Source: Oscillospiraceae bacterium
GTDB taxonomy: Bacteria; Bacillota; Clostridia; Oscillospirales; Ruminococcaceae
DNA length: 18,016 nucleotides
Direction of reading: 5' to 3'
Assembly (NCBI GenBank): GCA_016296165.1
Contig: JAEDJV010000045.1
Location: forward strand, 1 to 18,016
A program made the translations under genes and the position numbers. The notes beneath the pieces were generated by a model. The model was not told where the DNA came from and ran no database searches. It saw only the letters and a list, made by a program, of their open reading frames with translations. Below are positions 1 through 5,685 of this stretch, piece after piece (position 1 is the first letter of the stretch; each line of letters starts with the position of its first letter).

Positions 1-28
1 TATGGATGTCAACTATTCTGACAGTATT

Positions 29-57
29 TTTACAGTGGATATAATAATGTATATAAT
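29..57 (+). promoter_or_regulatory. candidate promoter at the left edge
   Basis: A TTTACA -35-like hexamer at 29-34 is followed after 17 bp by a perfect TATAAT at 52-57. A second TATAAT lies at 40-45 behind CTGACA (18-23) with 16 bp spacing. No ORF starts close behind either one, so this could be an upstream start for the agrD transcript or chance in A+T-rich DNA. Confidence 0.3.
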
Positions 58-76
58 ATAAATCTTATCCAAAAAC

Positions 77-108
77 TGGGTTACAAGAAATCGACATTTG
101 GTTACATT
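77..108 (+). promoter_or_regulatory. direct-repeat operator, LytTR/AgrA-box-like
   Basis: The exact 7-mer GGTTACA occurs at 79-85 and again at 100-106, a period of 21 bp, with the T two bases upstream (77 and 98) also conserved. LytTR-domain regulators such as AgrA bind pairs of about 9-bp direct repeats on one face of the helix with about 12-13 bp between them, centred on a GTT core. The pair ends just upstream of the agrD -35 region, where an activator would sit. The spacing and GTT core fit; the flanking bases match the AgrA consensus only partly. Confidence 0.5.
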
Positions 109-111
109 TTC

Positions 112-140
112 TCACACAAGCCAATCCAATATGTTATAAT
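112..140 (+). promoter_or_regulatory. agrD promoter
   Basis: A perfect TATAAT at 135-140 lies 33 bp upstream of the agrD start codon. The -35 region 17 bp upstream (TCACAC, 112-117) is poor. A good -10 with a weak -35 is typical of an activator-dependent promoter and suits the GGTTACA direct repeat immediately upstream. Confidence 0.55.
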
Positions 141-172
141 ATGTGTGTCAAAAGAGAATGGAGGTGAATGGG

Positions 173-316
173 ATGAAGAAGTTCTTTCAGAAGTACGGTG
201 GATTTCTTGCAACACTTGCAATTGCTGTAACAACACTGAACGCAAATACGTCATGTCTTTGTATAATGCATCAGGACTCACTGCCGGAAGAGGCTAAGAA
301 GCTCCGCAAATTCTAA
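173..316 (+). CDS. agrD: AgrD-type cyclic autoinducer peptide precursor
   Basis: This 47-residue product has the three-part layout of AgrD quorum-sensing prepeptides. Residues 1-25 form a basic then hydrophobic amphipathic leader (MKKFFQKYGGFLATLAIAV). A short core, NTSCLCIMH, follows at about 25-33. The acidic C-terminal tail (SLPEEAKKLRKF) carries the Pro-Glu motif recognised by AgrB. In the family, AgrB removes the tail and closes a thiolactone between a core Cys and the new C-terminus. By analogy the ring may be CLCIM, but two Cys residues (28 and 30) make this uncertain. The ribosome binding site is GGAGGTG just upstream of ATG 173. The TAA overlaps the next ATG by one base (TAATG), so the gene is coupled to the agrB relic. 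No agrC or agrA is in the window. Confidence 0.85.
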   Translation: MKKFFQKYGGFLATLAIAVTTLNANTSCLCIMHQDSLPEEAKKLRKF

Positions 317-660
317 TGTTTGCAAGAACAGCAGAAATACTGACAAAAAAACTTAAAGAAAATAATACAATCACAGTTGAACAATATGAGATATGCCGAT
401 ATGGATTTCAGCAAGGGTTAACAATAATCTTTAATACTGTGACGACAATAGCTATTGGTGTGGTTTTCGGTGAGCTGTGGCAGGTTGTATACAGAAAAAC
501 TACACTGATGATTACTGCCGTAGAGATTATTATGTTCTTTATCAGCCTGACATTCGGATAGAAGGAAATGGCTCTGTGTATCGTCTGGGTTCTGGCTGTT
601 ATGGCGGTTATGCTTTTGGGTGGGAAGTGGAAGAATGAATATTATAGTAAACGACAATAA
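316..660 (+). pseudogene. agrB: agrB relic, catalytic core deleted
   Basis: AgrB is the membrane endopeptidase that processes AgrD. The first 81 codons read MFARTAEILTKKLKENN and onward through the first hydrophobic segment (to about GVVFGELWQVV, residue 58). They then jump directly to what looks like the C-terminal part of AgrB (YRKTTLMITAVEIIMFFI). The central segment, which in the family carries the catalytic His and Cys in the AGGxHA...C region, is missing. An in-frame TAG at 559-561 then interrupts the gene. The same frame continues to TAA at 658-660 with a last hydrophobic helix (ALCIVWVLAVMAVMLL). The total of about 114 codons compares with roughly 190-210 for the family. It is almost certainly inactive as a peptidase. 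Confidence 0.75.
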
Positions 661-909
661 AAACTTTATTTTCGATAATTGCAATAAACATCATTGCTCA
701 ATTGTTGAAGTAACAATTTTATTTAAAGTAAAAACAATAATGTCGCTCACTATAAGTTACAAGTGATTGGAAATGTGGAAGCTCTGACAAAGAAGTTTGA
801 AAACCAGTCTGGAGGAAGATTGCTGTTGTTCAGGCAGACATTGCTTTGGGTTCAGCTTCTATCCGGGGGGAGTCAGCTGGTAAAACCGAAGTGTAAAAAA
901 TATTAAAAG
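661..909 (+). other. degraded spacer with frameshifted coding traces
   Basis: No intact gene is visible. One frame reads SKNNNVAHYKLQVIGNVEAL through TKKFENQSGG at about 726-820. Continuing it in the next frame gives an open stretch (KIAVVQADIALGSASIRGES) that ends at a TAA at 894-896. It looks like a decayed C-terminus, but I do not recognise the family. A 7-bp A+T hairpin AATTGTT/AACAATT (700-718) followed by a short T-rich stretch could be a weak terminator. No convincing promoter for the following operon was seen. Confidence 0.3.
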
Positions 910-1158
910 ATGAAAGGAGTCAAGTATGTTATAAAGAAATTCAAGAAAATCATTGCCAGTACTATAGTCACAGGCACTATGATGACGAGTATAGCCAGCA
1001 TTACGGTAAATGCAGAGCAGACTAATGGAGTGAATGCAACATTATTCTATGATGAATGGGAATTTACTTGTCAAGTATTTAACAGCAGTGAAACGCATAT
1101 CGGTGATTTTTGTTATGGATATCATAGTATGGTTTATAATAAAGGTAAACTTTTATGA
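910..1158 (+). CDS. secreted peptide, putative lactococcin-972-type bacteriocin precursor
   Basis: This product of up to 82 residues has a basic N-terminus (VIKKFKKI), a hydrophobic stretch (IASTIVTGTMMTSIASI) and a likely signal-peptidase site after VNA (about residue 35). The mature peptide would be about 47 residues, rich in aromatics, with two Cys (EFTCQVF and GDFCYGYHS). The lactococcin 972 call rests mainly on context. The next genes look like the membrane protein and ABC ATPase that accompany that family, and the CYGYHSMVYNKG segment only loosely recalls its tyrosine/histidine-rich motif. The stop overlaps the next start as ATGA (1155-1158). The start is doubtful: ATG 910 lacks an upstream ribosome binding site, whereas AAAGGAG (913-919) lies inside the ORF, well placed for ATG 926, which opens a frame that stops at once. 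A one-base deletion behind ATG 926 is possible. Confidence 0.5.
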   Translation: MKGVKYVIKKFKKIIASTIVTGTMMTSIASITVNAEQTNGVNATLFYDEWEFTCQVFNSSETHIGDFCYGYHSMVYNKGKLL

Positions 1159-1898
1159 AAAAAATAAAATATACATCATGTTTAATAGTATTTCTTCTCT
1201 GCTTTATTTTGAGTAATGAAATGTTTCAGAATTATTTATGCACGTTTACAAATCAGTTTTACTATATTGATATAGATACGGATAAAAGAAAAGAACTTTA
1301 TGATATAATGAATCAACTTTCGGAAAAGAGTTTTCCGAAAGCCTTTGCTGTTTCCGTCGACATTGGAAACTATAAATCCGTATCAGTCAGTATTTTTTCA
1401 GATGACGATCAGTTTGAAGAAATATCAGAGAAAACAGATATCAAAGAAGGGATATACAACAGTATTCTCTCGGGAAATACAAATGTGAACAGAAAAGATT
1501 TTTCTGGAATAATCCCGCGGTCTGATATAGTGAGATTTTACTTTGATGCATCAATGGAAGAAATGGAACAAATTCATTTTCTGATTAATCGTTATACAGC
1601 AACATCATATGTACACAAAGAAGACAGGTCAGGTTTGGAGTGGATACAAAACTGCATATGGGTTATACCGTTTCTTTTTTTACTCCTGCTTACATGGTTT
1701 TCTGTTCAGTTTGATAAGAAAAGAAACTTTTTGAAAATATCACTTGGTGCATCAAGGACAAGTATTATCCTTAGATTTGTTATATCCGATACATTGGTGC
1801 TTCTGATTATATTTTCTGTTATGTATCTCATATTAAGACAGTATATATACATTGATTACCATATAAAGAGTTTGAGAGTGACATTTGCTGTTTTTTAA
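1155..1898 (+). pseudogene. bacteriocin-associated integral membrane protein, N-terminal part (frameshifted)
   Basis: This 247-residue product is the N-terminal part of a protein continued in the ORF at 1910-3154. It has an N-terminal membrane helix (residues 7-25) and an extracytoplasmic domain of about 140 residues. Two further helices (about 168-186 and 203-226) surround an FtsX-like cytoplasmic segment, KKRNFLKISLGASRTSIILR. The frame ends at TTT TAA in a T6 run (1891-1896). Adding one T, or a -1 slip on the last TTT codon, reads through as AVFLIINGMLPLTIL into the downstream ORF with no other disruption. The rejoined protein would be about 666 residues, close to the usual size of lactococcin-972-associated immunity/permease proteins. 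It could be a true mutation, a phase-variable tract, programmed slippage or an assembly error. Confidence 0.65.
1891..1896 (+). repeat. T6 homopolymer at the frameshift
   Basis: The codons read GCT GTT TTT TAA. Seven Ts instead of six, or a -1 slip of the tRNA on TTT (1893-1895 to 1892-1894), gives TTA ATC ATT and rejoins the downstream frame. Both are plausible on a homopolymer next to a stop. Confidence 0.6.
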
Positions 1899-1909
1899 TC
1901 ATTAACGGC

Positions 1910-3154
1910 ATGCTTCCTCTGACCATTTTAAAAACTGATTATAAGGAGATCATTTACGGAGCAAATTTAAACCAGTCACTTCTGTCAAACTGTTATCTCA
2001 TGAAGGCTTTGACTCTGATTGTAACGATAGCATCCATTTCTGTAAATTTATATCTCATAACCGGTAATATCAGGTACCTTCAGTATTACCCAATAATCGA
2101 AGATTGTGATGAGCAGTATTTTATAAATTTTATTCCGGATTATAATTACTATAAAAGTAAGGAAGGAAGAGAAGAACTGGGAGGAATGGACGAAAACGCT
2201 GATAAAATGGAGATAAATTACATGCTGAAAAACAGAATTTGTCTGGATTATTTATACGAAGATAAAATCAAATATTCAGAAATATATGTAAGTGACGACA
2301 ATGGAAATACAGTTATATTTACTAATGATACTTCTATGCTCACAGATGCTGCATTAAAAGATAAAATCAGAACAGATTATGATTTTACGGTTCTGATTCC
2401 TGATGATTTTCCGTCGAATCTCTGTTCGGAGAAAATTTCTGGTTCACTTGGAGGACGTATGCTGCTCCCGGAGGGCTCATATACATATTACTTTGATACC
2501 TATGATTTTAACTCAAAGGTAATTTATATGAATATTCAGGAAAATGGAACTGAGTCAGGTTACGGATTTGACATAATAGAATGTCCGGCGATAATTTTTT
2601 GTAATTTAAATGGTCAGAAAATGAGGGAAATACACGATCAGTTTGATATTCCGGCAGTAAAATATTTCGGTTTGGAGCTTTGCACGATAAGGTTTCTGAC
2701 TGATGAAGATGAATTAAAATCAAAATATAACATCATTGATTTATCTGCCGCTGAGGTTCCGAAACAGTTCAGTACTATAAAAAACAGATTAATGCGTATA
2801 GTATTGTTAAATACGGTAATTAGTGCGTTTATGCTGTCTCTTGAAATGTTTCTCACAGTTATAATAATAAGGTTTGAGTACATGATAAATGCAAGGAGTT
2901 TGTCTGTAAAAAAAATACTCGGGTATTCACTGGTTAAGAATAATATAAGTATCTTTGAACTGAATCTGTTTGCGTCATTTATTGGTATGATAACTAACCT
3001 GATCAGTTGCCTTATGTTCCGGATTTCCGTCTGGTATATAGCTGTTATTACAGCTATTGCACTTTTTGCACTGGAAAATTTCGTTTCAGTCTGGTATATT
3101 CAAAAGTTTGAGAGAGTAAACACAGCAAAAATTCTGAAAGGCGGTAGTCTATGA
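1910..3154 (+). pseudogene. bacteriocin-associated integral membrane protein, C-terminal part
   Basis: This 414-residue segment is the remainder of the gene begun at 1155. After the frameshift it contains a membrane helix near MKALTLIVTIASISVNLYLI and then a large extracytoplasmic domain of about 220 residues. Three C-terminal helices follow (around VISAFMLSLEMFLTVIIIRF, LFASFIGMITNLISCLMF and WYIAVITAIALFALENF). Between the first two of these lies a second FtsX-like loop (ARSLSVKKILGYSLVKNN). Together with the upstream half this gives eight predicted helices and two FtsX-type modules, the layout of an ABC permease working with the next gene. ATG 1910 has no ribosome binding site and lies within the reading frame, so it is not a convincing independent start. 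The stop overlaps the ATPase start as ATGA. In lactococcin 972 systems this protein is implicated in immunity or export. Confidence 0.65.
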
Positions 3155-3759
3155 TTGAAATAAAGAATATTACAAAATCATTCGGGAATAAAAAAATTTT
3201 TACTGATTTTAGTATGACAATCCCGGATGGAGCATTCAAAATATTTGCAGGGAAAAGCGGCTGCGGTAAAACTACACTCTTAAATATGATAGGAGCAATC
3301 GAATCTCCGGACAGCGGAATAATAACAGTAAACGGACTTAACATATATAAAAGAGCGAATACAAGAAAATATTTTTCTGAACAGGTAGGATTTTTATTTC
3401 AGAATTTTGCACTGATTGAAGAAGAGACTGTTGAGGATAATCTTAACTATATCCAGAAGAAACACCGTTCCGGCAGGTCGATGGACGAGATACTTGATTT
3501 ACTGGGATTGCTTGATAAAAAGAATGTGGAAGTGTACAAGCTTTCAGGAGGGGAGCAGCAAAGAATTGCTCTTGCAAGGCTGATGTTTAAGAAATGTGAT
3601 ATCATTCTTGCTGATGAGCCAACAGGATCGCTGGATTACGAAAATGCAGATGTTGTTATGAAGATTCTCCATGAATTTAATAACCAGGGAAAAACTATTA
3701 TAATGGTAACTCATGATGAAAAAATCATTTCAGAAGAAAAGGATGTTGTAAGATTATGA
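3151..3759 (+). CDS. ABC transporter ATP-binding protein, lactococcin-972 export type
   Basis: This 202-residue stand-alone ATPase subunit is complete. It has Walker A GKSGCGKTT (34-42), Q-loop Gln84 in FLFQNF, the ABC signature LSGGEQQR (131-138), Walker B IILADEP (151-157), a D-loop (SLD) and the H-loop His188 in VTHDE. It would energise the FtsX-like membrane protein encoded just upstream. The overall type is MacB/LolD-like, and its short length fits the ATPases of lactococcin-972-type clusters. ATG 3151 overlaps the upstream stop (ATGA), and the stop overlaps the next start in the same way, so translation is coupled. All key residues are present, unlike the disrupted permease partner. Confidence 0.85.
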   Translation: MIEIKNITKSFGNKKIFTDFSMTIPDGAFKIFAGKSGCGKTTLLNMIGAIESPDSGIITVNGLNIYKRANTRKYFSEQVGFLFQNFALIEEETVEDNLNYIQKKHRSGRSMDEILDLLGLLDKKNVEVYKLSGGEQQRIALARLMFKKCDIILADEPTGSLDYENADVVMKILHEFNNQGKTIIMVTHDEKIISEEKDVVRL

Positions 3760-4298
3760 AAAAAACAAAACAGAAGAATATAGGGTTCAAAAGACTTACA
3801 GTAATGCTTATTGTAATCCTGCTTATGTTTGCAGCGTATAACTTAGTGTGGTATTTTCTTAAATATCAGCCGTATCACAGGCTATGTGCCGACTTTCAGA
3901 AAAGTGATGAGGGCTTACGCGGTGAGAGATACTCTTATAGTGATACAGATTACACATATTCAATAAAAATGCCTGCATATCTTTCCTTTGAAGGAGGATT
4001 TATAAGTGTTTCCTCAAATAAAAAAATATCACAATATTCAGAAAATGGTGCTGAAGTGCAGCAATCAAGCTGTACTATTTTTATATGGCCTCAGATTATG
4101 AAGGAAACAAAGTATGGAGCAGCAATATTTGAACAGGATAACAGCTATATGCTTTATATTGATAAGGAAATTAATTATGTTGCTAATGATAGTGAACTTC
4201 CGTCCGAAACTAAAAGTAATGAAGAAATTATAAGTAACCATTATAATGAAATATCAGAAATTATGAATGCAGTTGATAAAATGTGGGGAGATATATGA
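3756..4298 (+). CDS. membrane-anchored protein of the bacteriocin operon, unknown function
   Basis: This 180-residue product has a basic N-terminus (MKKTKQKNIGFKR), one membrane helix (about 14-36, LTVMLIVILLMFAAYNLVWYF) and an extracytoplasmic domain of about 140 residues. Aromatic residues are frequent, and two Cys (44 and 106) might form a disulfide. There is no lipobox. I do not recognise a family. The start overlaps the ATPase stop as ATGA, making it the last gene of the coupled operon. That position suggests an accessory role in export, sensing or self-protection, but this is inference from position only. No clear terminator follows the TGA. Confidence 0.65.
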   Translation: MKKTKQKNIGFKRLTVMLIVILLMFAAYNLVWYFLKYQPYHRLCADFQKSDEGLRGERYSYSDTDYTYSIKMPAYLSFEGGFISVSSNKKISQYSENGAEVQQSSCTIFIWPQIMKETKYGAAIFEQDNSYMLYIDKEINYVANDSELPSETKSNEEIISNHYNEISEIMNAVDKMWGDI

Positions 4299-4386
4299 AT
4301 TAATATTGCTTTTGAATTGTACAATACACATACTGCTTAATAAAATAAAACAATAAACAATAACGTTTTTTCTTTGCTTTACAACA

Positions 4387-4415
4387 TTGCACGCAGTCCG
4401 AAAATATGATATACT
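4387..4415 (+). promoter_or_regulatory. candidate promoter in the 4299-4830 gap
   Basis: TTGCAC (4387-4392) and TATACT (4410-4415) are spaced by 17 bp. No gene starts behind it, only a coding relic (4427-4582) and then a terminator (4666-4705). It could be a leftover promoter or could produce a short non-coding transcript of about 280 nt. Confidence 0.35.
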
Positions 4416-4420
4416 AAGAA

Positions 4421-4620
4421 ATTAATCCTGATTATGCATTATTTGATCAGGCAATTATGTATGGTTTTGCAAAATTAGTAAATGGAAGTTTTCGGATATC
4501 AAATCGAATTTTTGAAGCTATACTATATAATTATTTTATTACAGCAAGTCAGATACAGAATGCGAATAGAAAACATATTTGATACAGAGTAAAGACAAGA
4601 CTATCGTTGAGGCTGTGGTG
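4421..4620 (+). pseudogene. relic of an AAA-ATPase / PD-(D/E)XK-type protein
   Basis: One frame reads INPDYALFDQAIMYGF (from 4421), then AKLVNGSFRISNRIFEAILYNYF, ending at TGA 4580-4582. The pattern of a 'MYGF' element, a short spacer and 'ISNRIFE..LYNYF' is characteristic of the region after the ATPase domain in the large AAA-ATPase-like/PD-(D/E)XK nuclease families common in gut Firmicutes and Bacteroidetes. A continuation in another frame (QSKDKTIVEAVV, then a stop) suggests an additional frameshift. The N-terminal ATPase and C-terminal nuclease portions are missing, so this is a small remnant. Confidence 0.5.
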
Positions 4621-4665
4621 TGAGAGGATCGACAGAATAACAGGTTGAAATTATGTTTTTTCATT

Positions 4666-4705
4666 AATGAGTAGGGAAAGCATTTAGCTTTCATGCTCAT
4701 TTTTT
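4666..4705 (+). terminator. Rho-independent terminator
   Basis: AATGAG (4666-4671) pairs with CTCATT (4696-4701), and inside it GAAAGC (4676-4681) pairs with GCTTTC (4687-4692) around an ATTTA loop. A run of Ts ends the structure. It separates the accessory segment from the rluB promoter. Confidence 0.65.
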
Positions 4706-4712
4706 CATTCAA

Positions 4713-4742
4713 TTGACATATCCCAATAATACATGATATAAT
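4713..4742 (+). promoter_or_regulatory. rluB promoter
   Basis: A perfect TTGACA (4713-4718), 18-bp spacing and a perfect TATAAT (4737-4742) lie about 90 bp upstream of the rluB start. The leader contains an imperfect inverted repeat CCGCAG (4775-4780)/CTGCGG (4807-4812) that ends a few bases before the ribosome binding site AAAGGA. Whether it affects translation cannot be told. Confidence 0.75.
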
Positions 4743-4830
4743 AAAAGACAAGCATATATGAACGGTTATTTAAGCCGCAGATAGATAACCAGAGACTGAA
4801 TTTTTCCTGCGGTATGAAAGGAATGATCAT

Positions 4831-5559
4831 ATGGAACTGATAAGAATACAGAAAATCATTGCAGACAGCGGATATTGTTCAAGACGAAAAGCGGAGGAAT
4901 ATATACAGAGAGGAAAAGTTAAGGTGAACGGTCATCCTGTAAAACTCGGGGACAAGGCGGGCGCTAAAGATGAGATTACAATCTGCGGCGAAAGACTTTA
5001 CAGACCTAAGAAAAAGAATAAAATATACCTTATGCTTAACAAACCACGCGGATATGTAACTACTGTATCAGACGAACTTGACAGAAAATGCGTTATGGAT
5101 CTGCTTGACGGTATTGAGGAGAGAGTATATCCGGTAGGACGACTTGATAAGAATTCAGAAGGACTTCTTCTGTTTACAAACGACGGAAGTTTTGCAAATA
5201 CTATCATGCATCCCAGCAAGCATATAGCCAAGACATACAGAGTTACTGTAAGACCGGATATAAATGACGAACAACTGATAACTATGTCATCAGGTATGGA
5301 GATTGACGGCCACAGGACACAGCCTGCTGTGATAAATGTAGTTTCAAAGGAGCCAGGAAGAGTGGTTCTGCTTATGACGATAAAAGAAGGCCGCAACAGA
5401 CAGATAAGAAAGATGTGTGAAGGTGTGGGTCTTGAAGTAGCACGACTCAGACGAATCAGTATAGGACCGGTTAAACTGGGAATGTTAAAACCTGGTACTT
5501 ATCGTGAGCTTACAGCTGAGGAACTCAGAGCACTAAGAAATGCAGCCGGTGATAACTGA
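4831..5559 (+). CDS. rluB: RluB/RsuA-family 23S rRNA pseudouridine synthase
   Basis: This 242-residue enzyme converts a specific uridine of ribosomal RNA to pseudouridine. An N-terminal S4 RNA-binding domain (residues 1-60, RIQKIIADSGYCSRRKAEEY) precedes the RsuA-type catalytic domain. The active-site motif VGRLDKNSEGLLLFTNDG (102-119) carries the catalytic Asp106. The conserved C-terminal EGRNRQIRKM motif is also present, at about 186-195. Length and domain order are normal for RluB/RluE/RsuA; the exact target uridine cannot be read from the sequence. ATG 4831 is preceded by AAAGGA at 9-10 nt. It is apparently a single-gene unit with its own promoter. Confidence 0.9.
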   Translation: MELIRIQKIIADSGYCSRRKAEEYIQRGKVKVNGHPVKLGDKAGAKDEITICGERLYRPKKKNKIYLMLNKPRGYVTTVSDELDRKCVMDLLDGIEERVYPVGRLDKNSEGLLLFTNDGSFANTIMHPSKHIAKTYRVTVRPDINDEQLITMSSGMEIDGHRTQPAVINVVSKEPGRVVLLMTIKEGRNRQIRKMCEGVGLEVARLRRISIGPVKLGMLKPGTYRELTAEELRALRNAAGDN

Positions 5560-5579
5560 TAAATAAATTATTCAGACTA

Positions 5580-5608
5580 TTGCAAATAGGAAAAAAATAT
5601 GGTATGAT
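5580..5608 (+). promoter_or_regulatory. promoter of the carboxyltransferase operon
   Basis: TTGCAA (5580-5585), 17 bp, then TATGAT (5603-5608). Transcription would start near 5615, just ahead of the palindrome at 5620-5637. Confidence 0.6.
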
Positions 5609-5619
5609 TATAATGTTTG

Positions 5620-5637
5620 ATTAACAAAAGTGTTAAT
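5620..5637 (+). promoter_or_regulatory. palindromic operator candidate
   Basis: A perfect inverted repeat ATTAACA-AAAG-TGTTAAT has 7-bp arms and a 4-bp spacer. It lies at about +5 to +22 of the predicted transcript, a classic repressor position. The half-sites resemble a Rex site with the halves in opposite order, so Rex is not supported. The regulator is unknown. Confidence 0.4.
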
Positions 5638-5685
5638 TGTTATCGTTAAAATTTACCACTAAATATCTCAGAAAGGGAATTTTAT

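Noticed and set aside
418..684. Minus-strand ORF of 88 codons over agrB
   Set aside because: It is the reverse shadow of the agrB relic, with no ribosome binding site or recognisable domain.
635..766. A 43-codon ORF starting MNIIVNDNKNF that resembles the first residues of a LytTR response regulator
   Set aside because: Similarity is limited to a few residues, the rest does not match a receiver domain, and it overlaps the end of the agrB relic.
1034..1216. Plus-strand ORF of 60 codons across the peptide gene
   Set aside because: It overlaps the bacteriocin peptide and membrane-protein starts in another frame and has no ribosome binding site.
4998..5396. Minus-strand ORF of 132 codons inside rluB
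   Set aside because: It lies wholly inside a gene with all RluB motifs; a shadow ORF.
5620..5640. Rex (redox) operator upstream of the carboxyltransferase operon
   Set aside because: The half-sites are in the opposite order to the TTGTTAA-N4-TTAACAA pattern.
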